Below, one piece after another: positions 12,547-23,990 of a stretch of DNA of 64,000 nucleotides; the stretch's first letter is position 1; each line of letters opens with the position of its first letter. Both the position numbers and the translations under genes were made by a program. Source of the stretch: Adiantum capillus-veneris (Eukaryota > Streptophyta > Polypodiopsida > Polypodiales > Pteridaceae). Below the pieces are notes generated by a model. The model saw only the letters and a program-made list of their open reading frames with translations, had not been told where the DNA came from and made no database searches. The stretch covers positions 15,827,077 to 15,891,076 of the forward strand of contig CM043946.1 in assembly GCA_014529385.2 (NCBI GenBank), read 5' to 3'.

Positions 12547-12669
12547 TGTAAGGACATGGGTCCTATGGGCAAGGCCACTGGCACAGCCGAACAGTGTGTA
12601 CGCTAGGGGGAGGCTATAAGATAGCACGGTTGAGTGGAGACTAGCACACACATTATTACTGCCCTTCTA
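12547..12669 (+). repeat. 5' LTR of chromovirus E
   Basis: Starts TGTAAGGACATGGGTCC and ends directly before the primer-binding site. It is unusually short for an LTR. Its partner at 17770-17892 ends in the canonical CA, whereas this copy has mutated to TA. Confidence 0.92.
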
Positions 12670-12956
12670 CTGGTATCTGAGCTATTTTTGGGAAAGGGGG
12701 AAAGCGGGTTGCATGTGCATGCGACGTGCTACTTCTCTCCCACGATCTACAGACAGCGACATCTCCGTTGTGCAGCAAAAAGAAGGCATGCATAGTTTCC
12801 TGTGCGCAGTGCGCGTAGACCGATAGCGACGGCCGACCAAGGTGAGTGACCAAGGCAAACTTGACCAACAACTCTATGGCACCGGGGCTCCGAAGGCTTC
12901 TATTTTGGTGTCGTTGGCTGCACGCGTAAGAAGACCCACTTAATCCTTTCATGAAG

Positions 12957-13019
12957 GAGGGTTGAACCTACCCCATGAGGGTAAGAGGCAGACACTTTAC
13001 CATCGAGCTATTGAGCCTT
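12957..13019 (-). ncRNA. tRNA-like sequence in E leader (SINE head or tRNA relic)
   Basis: The minus strand contains an A-box-like TAGCTCGATGGTA and a B-box-like GGTTCAACCC with approximately tRNA spacing. Stems pair poorly, so a functional tRNA is unlikely. A tRNA-derived SINE head or an ancient tRNA relic is possible. Confidence 0.3.
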
Positions 13020-13355
13020 GTTGCGTATAACAAGGAAAGATAGCATACTTGTGTTGAAAAGAAAGCTAGAAGGAAAGGGAAAGCTTCAAACTTCAAGGAA
13101 GTAGTTTTACCCTTCCTTTTCACTTCTTGGAGGCAGGCACGGTTTCCTCCAAAATTTCTTTTTTCCTCAAGGAAGTAGCTTCAAAGTGAACAAAATCCTT
13201 CACAAAAACAACAAGTTTTTGTGAAGAATCAACAAAGGTGTTCTTATGACAAACGACACGTGAAGCACTACAATTTTCGCAAGACGAGGTTTGCATGCAA
13301 ATCGTGGAGCATAAAAAACACAAAGACTTCAAGCTTCACAAGGTACAAGTTGATG

Positions 13356-13389
<34 letters not shown>

Positions 13390-13408
13390 ACATTAGTGTG
13401 TATTTACC

Positions 13409-14640
13409 ATGGCTAGTGAGGATATCTCACCTATACACACTTTTGATTTTGAGCACGTAAATCAAAATCAGGGCACCATGGGTGCTGCTAACACTAATAT
13501 GCATGACAATGATGATCTAGGAGATCATGGCCTTGTAGATATGGCTGCTTTTAAGACTTTGGAAAATCTCCAACACAACCTCTTTGCACTAAATGCAAAT
13601 GTTACCAATCTTACAGAGCTACTTGTGAAATTTATGAATTCACAGACGGCTCAAGGTGCCATAGGTGGCACGGTTCAAGGAAACCAACCTCGCACGACTC
13701 AAGGAGTCCAAGAGACAAGTGCTTCAGAAGATGTAGAAGGTAGCAATGTGTTACTTAAGAATATCACCATTCCTGAGTTTCACAGGGAAGAGCGTGATTG
13801 CAACAAGGATGAGGTCAATACGTTCTTACACAAATGGAGTGATATTCATAGATTGAGACACACCCCAGATATAAAGACGGCTATGGAAACAAGTTTATCT
13901 CTTAAAGGCAAGGCCTATAAGTGGTGGATGATATTTTCAATAGATGCTCCTCCTCCATCTTGGGCTGCGTTTCAAGCTTCTTTCTCCAAAGAGTTTTTGG
14001 ACTCCAATGAAGAAGATAAGAATTGGTTAGCATGGGATGCATGCCGCATGTCTGGCCTCTCTCTCACACGTTACCTTTTAAAGTATTGGGAAATCATATT
14101 AAAACTAGAAGGTCTAGATGAATTCCAAAAGATACAGTGGCAAAGACTATCGTCTTCATGTCAAGACCCAATATCCAGAAACTTTGGAAAAAGCCATCAC
14201 TCATGCCCAAAGATATGATGATGAACAAGAGAGGAAGGAAAATGTTCCCTACTCTAAGAATAATTTTGCTAAGAGCAATGTGGCTAAGAGTCAATGGCAA
14301 GGTAGATCTCCCACACGTTCCAAGAGGAATAAGAGACAATCTACCTCTCCACATCCACAAGAGGCTCAGAAGCCTAAGCAATCACGAGATACTCCACGTG
14401 GATCTCTCAGCACTGCTGATTTTGAGCGTGCAAAGAAACACAATTTGTGTTTTAGATGTCTTTCAAACCAACATAACAAGAAAGATTGTCCTCGTTTTCA
14501 AGGCAAAGAAAAGGCCATGCACACGGTGCAATGCCTCACATTAGATTCATCTTCTAAATATTGTGTTGTAGAGGTTCTTCATCTGGAAGAAAAGCACGTG
14601 TTGTGTGCCTGCTTCAATGTGGCAGCCCACCTTTGGCCCC
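13409..14640 (+). pseudogene. chromovirus E gag
   Basis: The ATG at 13409 follows a (CT)n tract (13361-13387) in the leader. The first frame encodes a Ty3-type Gag through about 14140 (FLHKWSDIHRL, WAAFQASFSKEF). The sequence then shifts into a second frame that continues to about 14640 (LEKAITHAQRYDDEQ). The CCHC knuckle CFRCLSNQHNKKDC is present near 14450-14490, after a basic Ser/Arg/Lys-rich stretch. The frameshift near 14140 splits capsid from nucleocapsid, so no complete Gag can be made. Confidence 0.85.
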
Positions 14641-15073
14641 CATGATTTGATTCACATGCATGGCACTATTAACGGACAACGTGTTCGTATTTTAGTGGAT
14701 GATGGTGCAACTCAACTTCCTGAACTATAAGCTAGTCAAGAGATTGAAGCTTACACAGACTTCCTGCTCTCACAAGTATGTGGTCGAACAGATGTCTGGC
14801 ATTGATAAGGAAGTATGGGATACGGTAGTTCAAGGGGTTGAGCTTATTGTTCAAGATCATATGATGACCCTTGACTTTCATGTTATGAAAATGGACCGTG
14901 CTGATGTAGTTTTAGGACGGGAGTGGCTGCATGGTTTAGGAAACACATTGCACACTAGTTATGAACACAACGCTTTATCCTTTATGGCCAATGGTAAACA
15001 TGTCCTTTTGCTTGGTGAGAAAAATATACCATCTACACCCCTTATATGTACAACCGAGCTTTCTATTCTGTAG
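14641..15073 (+). pseudogene. chromovirus E protease
   Basis: A retropepsin active-site-like motif (VDDGATQ) lies near 14690-14715 and is followed by an in-frame stop. The C-terminal retropepsin signature ADVVLGREWLHGLG appears downstream near 14910-14940, in the frame that ends at 15073. The active site and the rest of the domain are thus separated by a stop and frameshift. Confidence 0.75.
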
Positions 15074-15349
15074 AAAGCAGATTTAATAGATGAAGTCTAA
15101 ATTTGTGTTACTACTTGTCTCCAAGTCTTGTGAATTCTCAAGAGCAAAGTGCGATGAATTCTAGTAATGGTATGCAAAGTGCAATGAATTCTAATGATAA
15201 GCAAAGTGTTAACAAATCTAACGAGCAAAGTGCTCTCAATTTTATTTCTATAGAGCAACGTGCAACTGTTGTAAAACAGACTTTACAGGGATTACAAGAT
15301 TCTCCATCCCATCATAACTCTAGTTTACTTTCTCCTTTTGCACTATAAA

Positions 15350-16296
15350 AGCTGACTCACTTACTCACGGAGTATAGTGATGTATTCTCAAGTGATTTAC
15401 TGCCGGGTTTATCCCCTACACATGATGTGCAGCATGGCGTAGATGTCTTGCCAAGCACAAAACCGGTGAGAAACCCACCTTATCGTATGAGTGCTAAAGA
15501 AGCCAAGGAGGTTGAGAGTTAGCTGGCTAACTACCTCGCCTGTGGTTTCATTAGACCTAGCACTTTGCCTTGGCATCACCAATTCTATTGGTAATAAAGA
15601 AAGATGATACTATGTTCATGTGCGTAGATTATCGCGGATTAAATGCCATAACCATCAAGAACAAGTATCCTCTACCTTGAGTGGATGAGTTGTTTCATCA
15701 ACTCCATGGGGCAAGATACTATACAAAGATAGATCTTCGTTCAGGATACCACTAGGTAGCTATAGCCACTGCTCCCATCCTAACAAGACACACTTAAGCC
15801 GTTTGTGATGGAGACTCATGCTAATGATAAAGCAGTTGGTGCGGTACTTCTTCAGGAGGGAAGACCTATAGCCTTTGAAAGTAAAAAGTTAGATAGAGCT
15901 CAATAAAATTATTTTGTCTATGAGAGAGAACTCTATGCCATAATTCACGTTTTACGAAAGTGGTGACACTATTTATATGGTGTCGAGTTTGAAGTAGTCT
16001 TTGACCATGAGAGTATCAAATGGTTTACTACTCAAACGGACTTGAAGGGCCGTAAAGCTAGATGGGAAATTATCCTTCAAGATTATGATTGCAAGCTACA
16101 ATATCGCAAGGGGCAATATAATGTAGCAGCGAATGCATTAAGTCGGATGTCTCCGATTAATCCACTTGCTTTCACGGAAATAAAGAGTGGATTTTTGGAG
16201 TCATTCTGTGGCAAGTGTGCACAAGATCAATCATATGGTAAAGTGTGGAGTGCAGTTTTAACAAGGGATCCCTCACACTCACATGTCTTTGTATAG
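15350..16296 (+). pseudogene. chromovirus E reverse transcriptase / RNase H, internally deleted
   Basis: The start of RT is recognisable near 15360-15760 (YSDVFSS, PYRMSAKEA, then KIDLRSGYH) with several stops. The sequence then jumps near 15770-15800 straight to the start of the RT-RNase H tether (KPFVMETHANDKAVGAVLLQ). The RT core carrying the YxDD catalytic site, on the order of 200 residues, is missing. RNase H continues (IAFESKKL, ELYAIIHVLRKW, FTTQTDLKGRKARW, then NVAANALSR) to a stop at 16296. The element could not reverse transcribe with this copy. Confidence 0.8.
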
Positions 16297-16319
16297 CCAG
16301 ATCAACATGTCCCTGCTTG

Positions 16320-17215
16320 CGTAGATAAAAACTCCAACACACAGAGCTCCATCCCTACTCAGGAAGAGCTTAAGTGATGGAAGAATTTTTCCATTGATGA
16401 TGGTCACTTACTTCACAAGGGTAGAGTATGTGTACCAAAGGACTCAGACACTAGGCACCAAATCTTATTTGAGTGTCATGATAGTCCAAGTGCTGGTCAT
16501 CCGGGTATTCGTAAGACATATGTCTTAGTTCGATGGAAATTTTATTGGCCGGGCTTACATCATGATGTTCAAGAGTACGTACTAAACTGATAACAATGCC
16601 AAGTTAATAAGGCAAAGCGCCTCGAGGTAGGTGGCCTTTTACATCCTTTAGAGATTCCACAAGGTAAGTGGGAGAGTATCTCTATGGATTTTGTAGTAGG
16701 ACTACCTACTACAAATTGTGGCCATGATGCCATATGGATAATACTAGACCGTCTCACAAAGATGGCTCGATTTATTCCCACTAAAACTACGGTTAAGACA
16801 CTGGAATTAGCACGGCTATTTGTAGAGCATATATAAAAACTCTACGATCTTCTAGCTAGTATCATTAGTGACAGAGATCAAAAGTTCGATAATCACTTCT
16901 GGAGAGCTGTGTTTCAAAAGTGGGAAACTAAACTTAATCTAACTACGGTTGATCATCCAGAAATGGATGGTCAAACCGAAAGAGTTAATCAAGTGCTAGA
17001 GGATATGCTACGAGCATACGTTAGCAAGAAGCAAACCAATTGGGAAGACTACTTCCCTATATTGGAATTTTCTTATAATAGTTCAAAGCATGTGACTACA
17101 GGCTTTAGTCCATCTATGCTTTTATATGGATTTCAACCTAGATCACCTGTTACGGTAGGGTTGGCTAAGGGAGAAGATACAACAAGTGAAGGATTTTCCC
17201 CAAGACCATTTTGAC
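16320..17215 (+). pseudogene. chromovirus E integrase
   Basis: The zinc-binding N-terminus is visible (HDSPSAGHPGIRKT), but the distal Cys pair is damaged by a stop near 16590. The catalytic core shows SMDFVVGLP, then ISDRDQKF and, in 16909-17214, HPEMDGQTERVNQ, corresponding to the D, D and E positions. At least two stops interrupt it, near 16589 and 16834. Confidence 0.82.
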
Positions 17216-17774
17216 ATGCTTCGAGTTGCTATACAGAATGTTAAGCAAGCTCAAGATTGATATAAGAAGTACATAGATGAGCATCGTCGTCTTGCTACCT
17301 TCGAAGAAGGAGACAAGGTTTTCCTCAAGGTTCTGTAGCATTCAGAAAGTCTGAAGACGGGAAAAGTTGCTAAACTTTCATCGCTATTGTGGACCGTTTA
17401 CCACTCTCAAACGTATAGGTGAAGTCGCCTATAAGTTAGCTCTTCCAGAGCACTCACGAGTTCATCCTATTTTTCATGTTAGCCATTTATGAAAACAGCT
17501 AGGATAGAATGATAATTTCATTGACACAAGTGTGTTAGTTGATTTTATTGAACTGCCAAGCATCCCTCATGAGCCCGAAAAGATTAGGGATTCTCATGAG
17601 CTTCGCACGAGACATCATGTCAGACGACATGTGTTGGTAAAATGGCTAGATAGACCTAAAGAAGGTTCTACATGGGAGAATGTCTCCGCAGTTAAGAAAC
17701 GTTTTCCTACGTTCATTTTCGAGGACAAAAACGACTCTCTAGGGAGGGGGGCGGGGGGGGGGGGGGTAATGTAA
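17216..17774 (+). pseudogene. integrase C-terminus and chromodomain of E
   Basis: After a frame change the GPY/F-type region is fragmentary. The frame 17532-17774 then ends with a chromodomain-like segment (HVLVKWLDRPKEGSTWE), with the VKW and STWE residues typical of chromoviral chromodomains. This places E in the chromovirus branch, whose chromodomains guide integration to chromatin. The translation runs on into the poly-G tract. Confidence 0.82.
17741..17769 (+). other. polypurine tract of E with 14-G run
   Basis: A purine tract directly before the 3' LTR, interrupted by a single C, then 14 consecutive G. It is the expected primer site for plus-strand synthesis. The G run may have slipped after insertion. 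Confidence 0.85.
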
Positions 17775-17892
17775 GGACATGGGTCCTCCGGGCAAGGCCA
17801 CTGGCACGGTCGGACAATGTGTACGCTAGGGGGAGGCTATAAGATAGCACGGTTGGGTGGAGACTAGCACACGCATTACCACCACCCTTTCA
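17770..17892 (+). repeat. 3' LTR of chromovirus E
   Basis: Pairs with 12547-12669, about 89% identical by eye. Ends TTTCA and is followed by the duplication CACAA at 17893-17897. Confidence 0.93.
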
Positions 17893-18054
17893 CACAATAA
17901 TGCTATGATATTAGTAATATAAAAGGGACAACACCTAGAAAGGGCTTCTTCCTAGGATTTGAGAGATTGCCCAATTGGAGAGCTACAGTACATGTACCGA
18001 CAAATAGAGACTATTGAGATTTAATTTTTCACTTGTTTATGTGTATCAACTTGT

Positions 18055-19130
18055 TTTTCTGTGTTGTGCCAGACTCGTGTGGTGTAGCAGTTTTTCTCTC
18101 ACCACAGAGTTGGCTTGCAAGTTATAGGCCACTTCGTGATGTGTAGCCATCCAGTTCACTCTAGAAGTGAGTAGAATCTAGTCACTTTTCTCGTGATGTG
18201 CAGCCACTTGGATCACTGCTGCTGCAGGGAAGGGTTCTAGGATAGACTTAGATTCTCACTCGTGTGGTGCAGTAATATATCTCTCACCACAAAGCTAAGT
18301 TAGAATTTAGTGGTCTACTCGTGGATTGCAGTAGGCATGATGCTACATCTCTCGCTTCAGAGTGACCTATAGTTTTCTCAATTTTAGATCAGGTCACATC
18401 ATCATTTGCACCACATAGAAATGCAAGAGTTTTGCTCGTCAAACAGAGAGTAGAGAGATACATAGTTCATGCCCTCTTCATCTCTGTGTGACCGCAATGT
18501 TTACTCTTGTGCTTCGAATTCCAAAGACACATCATTGTTCATCACTAAATGACTTGGTGTTGTCTTGAATGTAAATACATACGATATTTGGCCTGCATCT
18601 GAGATTGTTAAGTTGTCCACTGATGTTTGTATTGTGAGTTCCACACAGTTCAACGAGGATTAGATTAATTCACATCATCATTCTTACTACATAGAAATAT
18701 GAGGGTTACGTTCGTCTATCCAAGAGTGGAGAGATGTATACCTATGCCCTTTTCATCTTACCATGACACGCCTTGCCCTTGTAATTTCTGATATGTAGAT
18801 ACGCCACTCATCACTAGATGACTTAGTGTTGTCTTGGATGTAAATGCATACGATGTTTGGCCACAATATGAGATTGTTAAACGGTCCACTGATGGTTGTG
18901 TTGTGCGTTCCACACACTTCATCAAGGATTAGATTGATTAAACTATCAATCAACATTACAACAATATCCAAGACTTGTGCTGAGCATACCTCACACAAGC
19001 TATTTTGTTCACATGTACGCTCCGATTGTTTACGTGTATTCTATAACTCACATACCAGGGTCCAGTTTTTGTGATGAGTGTCCCTCACACTCTTGGCCTC
19101 TTCACCTCTCTCTATCTCTCTCTTTGTGTG
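18055..19130 (+). repeat. repeat block F1 (paired with F2 at 62850-64000)
   Basis: Colinear with the right edge of the window from GTGCCAGACTxGTGTGGTG to a terminal (CT)n tract. The first part (18068-18350) repeats a motif of the form CTCGTGxGGTGxAGxA...CTCACxxCAGAG about five times at roughly 50-70 bp spacing, each with potential to pair GTGGTG with CACCAC. The second part has two tandem units of 276 bp (18395-18670 and 18671 to about 18945). No open frame spans it. In F1 it lies upstream of a kinase-like pseudogene, so promoter or untranslated exon is possible. Confidence 0.75.
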
Positions 19131-19310
19131 TGCTTTGTTATTTCTTAAATTTTCAATCATTTATTGTACATTGTATGGTTTGCAATCATAATATATATCA
19201 TTGTTTGCTATAAATTACGTTAGTTGTTTATGGTTTAGGGTCATGACACAATTTTGATAGTTTTCCCTCTCATCTTATAACGTTTATGTTTAAAATTATG
19301 TCTTACAGAT

Positions 19311-20655
19311 ATGGCAGACACAAAGCTAGTAAAACATCAACGAAAGTTTGCCTTCAAAGTTATAGTACGTCACTTTCATCACATGTCAGAGCCTGAGCTT
19401 TTTCGTTTCCAAAACTCTTTTTCTTTGGAGCATTATTACCAGCTCACAATATTTGAGTAGCTCCAGCTCGTATTTACATCCGCTTATTTCAAGTTGACAT
19501 ATCTCTAATGACATTAGGTTCACTATTGAACATGGTTAAGCAGTCTATTAGACAGATCGTAAAGATTTACAGGATCTAAAAAATCCCAAAATAGCTACTC
19601 GGATACAACTTGTATAACAGTTGTATATTGCGTTCAAGAGCAGCAAAGCGAACGAGTGGAAGCTAACTCTTATGATGTTGTCAAAGAGCCAGGAGCTACC
19701 ATTAGAATAGAGTCTGCTGCTAGTGCCACTCTCGATGTGGGTCAGTCTCAGCTCACCCTATATTGCATCTTTTATTAGAATTGCAATCTTCAACATACAA
19801 GCTCCACAACTGGGAAAAGGGAGATGGGCACACGTGAAGCGTGTAGGTGTCACCCATTCTGCGTTTAAAGATCCATTGTATGCTGCAAAGATCTTCAAAG
19901 TCCACTTGCATGGACCCACAATGGATCAACGGGTTAAAGACAAAGCCATAGTTTTGGACATTGCTCATTGCGGCATTATTTATCCACTTGCCATGGTCCA
20001 CCACATAGAGTGTCCAATGCTCATTTCATGTTTTTGGAATGGCAGCCATGTAGAGCAGTGGATAAAAAAGTTCAATGCAGATGGAAATCAACCTGCCATT
20101 TGTGATTATGTGACCACTGAAGGAACAATAGAGTTTTTCCAAAATAAAATTTTACATATAATAATTTATAAATGCTCTTCTTCATACCCTGAAGTATCTA
20201 CATGCGCACAAATATCTCCACAATGACCTGCACTCTCGCAACATGATGCTTCATTTTGGACAGAAGGGGGTTTACGCAGGCATTGTGGATTGGGAGTCAT
20301 GTACAAAGAACAAAACAACGGCATGTTTTCCTCCTCTTCGTGCAAATAGAAACTAGAAAGCAGATCAAGAGAGATTTTCCATGGGCCACTCCAGAATGCA
20401 TATCTACTAATCCCCCCCCCCGAGAATAAATCCATGGACATCTTCTCCATGTGTCATACTTGTAAACGACTCTTGAAGTGCATGTCGGTGCCTCAAGAGA
20501 AAAACAAAAGGAAATTTTTAAACAATGTACTTACCCTCCTTGAGAGTGGCAAACAAAACAATCTTTCAACCCGACCTAACGCTATTGATCTTTCTCTCTG
20601 TCTAAAAGGTGCCCATAGAGTGGGCTCTAACATTGTAATGATTTTTGGTCTATGA
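19311..20655 (+). pseudogene. protein-kinase-like pseudogene
   Basis: A TTACAG acceptor-like site at about 19310 precedes ATGGCAGACACAAAG. A short N-terminal exon without recognised domain follows. The kinase fold is then visible in order: glycine-rich loop (LGKGRWAHV, about 19813), the lysine strand (YAAKIFKV, about 19879), catalytic loop YLHNDLHSRNMML (20213-20245), DFG-equivalent VDWE (20285-20296), an APE-like TPECI (about 20390), and helix-F region MDIFSMC with a distal RPNA motif (20434-20580). The lysine, loop Asp, Asn and metal-binding Asp are kept, but HRD is HND and DFG is DWE. Frameshifts, including one at a C-run near 20410, break it. The family is not identified further. Confidence 0.7.
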
Positions 20656-20899
20656 CCACCTAATAATTTGATTATTTTCCTCTCTCTAGTTGAAAATGTG
20701 AATTATATAATTGATCAAGTTATCTTTTCTCTTTCCGATGACATGGTGATAGATATTATGTCTCTTTCTTACAGCATGATTAAGGTATCCTGTCTTTTTC
20801 TTTCAAGGTTATAAGTAGTATTCAATAAGCGGTTTAAATGTGATGACTTGTTAACTTCATGATAAGTCTTTCTGATGATGAAATATTTGTTTGATTTGT

Positions 20900-21668
20900 A
20901 GATAGGGAAAAAGAACTTAACCATGCTGAAGCACAAGCAATCTACAAAGAAGAGAGAGAATGCTATGGCCAAGAGAAAGACCTCAAAGCTATTGCTAGAA
21001 TTGAAGAGGACGAGTCCGGGTTGCAAGAAGGCAATCCTCTCCACAGAGTGCAGGAAGCTATGTCCAAACCACTTTGTGTGCTAGCAACTATTTTGAATCA
21101 GTGACAATGCAAAGGAATTAGCTCCCATAAAGCTATCATATTTGTAGCACAAAGGGCTCACACGAGTATTGCTACGAAGATTCATACAACAAGAGAGAGT
21201 TATGCCAAACTAGATGGCACTCTGCTTTATAAATCAGTGCAATGTTTACAAAATCCTTGGGAGGCATGTAGATTGGTCAGACCGCCCAAAGAATCCTCGC
21301 ATTGGGCATGGTTGGTGGATTGTAGAGAAAGTGGTAGCAAGTAATGCCAATAACCCAATGTGTGCACGTGAATGTCCCATAGTTCTACTTCCCCAGAATT
21401 AGAGATGCTCGTTGCATTAGCAAGCCAAGGGCAAGATCTTGCAATACAAGGAGAGACACTTGACATTTTGCATGATACGATCCTTGAGCTTGAGATAGAG
21501 CTATTAGAGGCCCAAGCCAATCTGCAATAGTATGCATCATTGTACGAACCATTGCTAGAACAGGTTGATCCTTTGCAAGAAGGAACTGGAGACCCATCTC
21601 CTGCACCTGAAAATACTGAGTTCAACATATATGAACTACTCAACGAGCTGACTCAATCTTTGACTTGA
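20900..21668 (+). pseudogene. downstream charged/coiled-coil exons of the kinase-like gene
   Basis: After an intron-like gap, open stretches encode a Glu/Lys-rich segment (EEDESGLQEGNPLHRVQEAM, about 21010-21050) and later a heptad-rich helix (GETLDILHDTILELEIELL, about 21450-21510) ending near 21668 with NELTQSLT. Stops and frame changes separate them. Same strand and spacing suggest they belong to the kinase-like gene, but this is inference. No known domain is evident. Confidence 0.45.
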
Positions 21669-21935
21669 GCACTTCGCTCACTTCCCCCCTATCTATTTTC
21701 TCAAAAAGAGCATGCGAAGTGCTACAGTTTTTGTAATCACCGCACGTCATTTACCCCCTCAGCTGTCCCTTTTTGTATTCTTGATTTGAAATTGTATTGT
21801 ATCTAACTATAATTATGACTCTTATTGCAGAAGTAACTAGAGAGAGAGAGAGAGAGGTGAACATCAAGTAGTGTAGCATGGTGATCTTTCATAATTTTCT
21901 CGTAATCACATCAGGTAAAACTTATAGGACTTCAA
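21669..21935. other. short intergenic stretch
   Basis: Pyrimidine-rich then AT-rich sequence with a (GA)n tract at about 21839-21857. No gene was seen. It may contain the 3' end of the hAT element, but I could not find its inverted repeats. Confidence 0.4.
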
Positions 21936-23990
21936 TCACACATCTTCATCTCCATCAAACACACCAACCATACCATCTACTTCATCCATATCAGAGCATG
22001 CTGAAGCTATCTCCCATTCCATATCTTCATCATACGTCAACTTTCGTAGATATAGCTTCATGGATTTGAAAGACACCGTAGTGCTTTTGTGTTGCTCTTG
22101 TTGCAATGCTGATTGACTGATGGATAAGTCTCATGTTGCAAAAAACATAGACCAAATCAGCAATCTGTTAAGGTCAAATGTTGACCAATTTCTCTAATAG
22201 CTTTCACTTGATGCTGCAATAGAAAGAACCTTGACTGCAATGTGTTGCATCTCCACTTTCTCCCCACCATACTCCTTCCACCATAGAGGTGCACGTGTGT
22301 GTGCAATGGCATATATATGCCATGGATCCTGGAACATGCTATCTTTATTAGCATAATCAACCAACTGATGAAAAGCAATTTTCCTATCTTCCTGTCCCAA
22401 TACTTGAGAGCACACTGTTTTGAAGTGGGTCATGACTTCTTTATTGGCCGATTTTTTATGCATTTGGAATTTGGGATGAAATACAAATGCAGCACAACGC
22501 AACGATGTATGCAATTGCACCCATCACTTGTTGGCAACTGTGATTATGGCAGCTTTGTCCTTTGTACCAAAGCCAACATGCTCTCTTACTTTGCATAATG
22601 CCTTTGACATTTACCAATAAACTTGACCAAAGACGAAAGAGTCTTTGTCAAGTATTCGCAAAAGATCTACAAATGGTTTGGCCAATGTGAAAATTCTCTC
22701 TACATTGCGCCAAAAAATTGGCGAGTTCACAAGTTGTGTACATCTTGTAGTTGTCTCTTGGTAGCTAGGATACTTGCTGAGCCAAGCATCCCATCTTCTA
22801 TCAGCTACCATTTCAATCAAAGCAGGCTTTAATTCTTGCAAGGTGGCAAGAACATAGTATGCAGTTGCAAACCTTGTCGCACAAAATAACCGTAAAGTTT
22901 TATTGGGTGATTTTGTTTGAAAAAGAGCATTCAAAAATTGATGCTCTCCAATAAATTTCACATCATGATTTGCATCCAGTAGCATATGTTTTATGACGGC
23001 CATTTTACCAATGTATTTTAATAGAAAATTAAGAGTATGTCCTACACATGGTACCCAAGTAATCTCTGGGTACTTAACTTGGATAGCCCTCCATGCATCC
23101 TTGTAATTGGATGCATTATCTATGACAATTGCAATCACATTCTTTGGCCCACCTACCTTTGTTATGGAACACTCGTATATCCTTGCTAGATAATCAATGG
23201 TCTTCTCTTTCAAAGAGGTATCAATGGCTTCTACAAACATGGACCCTCTAGGGTTGATAAGTGTCACGTTGATGAGCAGCTTCTTCTGATAGGTAGTTGG
23301 TCCATCCATCCAACGCTATGGTGCAACCATATGCAGGAAAAAGTCTACCACAGTGCGCTTGAGGATGGCTTCAATATTGTCTTTCATTTTATCTAGATAC
23401 TCTGTGTACATCTTATTATAATCAGGAAGCACAAACCCTTTTGTCCATGGATGTGCTTATTACAACATCTTGAAATATGGGGTTGCACACAGCAATGAAT
23501 GGTATACCGCATGACAAAAAATCTTGCATCCATCTCAAGTGCAAATCAAGAAACCACTGCTTATCTAACACTTCATACACAGTGTTTGTCCATTGGATGA
23601 TGCTTTACTAACTTTAGTTGAGCTAGGATCTGCTGTTGCTGACGTTGAAGCATGTCCATGAAGAGGAGTTGATTGGGGAGTGTGATCATTTGCTTCCGTA
23701 GGCACATGCTCTGTCCTCTCATTGACAACACACATTTCAACATCCATTGCAACTTGTTTGGAAGTAGCACTTTGCTTTTTAGCTGCAAGAATTTGCTCTG
23801 CTATGCGAGCGTACTTTGGCAATCTAGCATGAATATCTCTTGGTGGAGCCGTACACTCCGACACATTACCAAAGACTTTAAATGAATGCTCTTTGATTCT
23901 GGTCGCATCACGACTAAACTCGTGGCCGCAGGTCTTGCATTTCAATCGAGATGTATTCTGGCACGCAGCTCGTGGACGTAACTCCACTCA
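21936..23990 (-). pseudogene. hAT-like transposase (BED finger + DUF659), decayed
   Basis: Minus-strand pieces lie in the usual order. A BED-type zinc finger at 23987-23850 reads CKTCGHEFSRDATRIKEH followed by a distal Cys. A DUF659 region follows (FIAVCNPIFQ near 23480, then DGPTTYQKKLLINVTLINPRG and IVIDNASNYKDAWRAI in 23309-22611). The segment WVPCVGHTLNFLL and the CATRFATAYYVL motif come next. The C-terminal hAT dimerisation region (APLWWKEYGG, then SSESY, stop, RNWSTF) lies at 22300-22180, and the apparent end is at 21936. Several frameshifts and the internal stop inactivate it. The domain set is that of plant hAT transposases or genes domesticated from them. Terminal inverted repeats were not found. 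Confidence 0.85.

Larger units (their letters stand above)
12547..17892 (+). mobile_element. Ty3 chromovirus E, full-length but decayed
   Basis: Two 123-bp LTRs (12547-12669 and 17770-17892) flank an interior with gag, protease, RT remnant, RNase H, integrase and chromodomain in the Ty3 order. The 5-bp sequence CACAA is present on both sides (12542-12546 and 17893-17897). A primer-binding site TGGTATCTGAGC follows the 5' LTR, and a G-rich polypurine tract precedes the 3' LTR. By eye the LTRs differ at about 14 of 123 positions, so the insertion is old. Frameshifts and stops occur throughout, and most of the RT is deleted. Confidence 0.95.
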
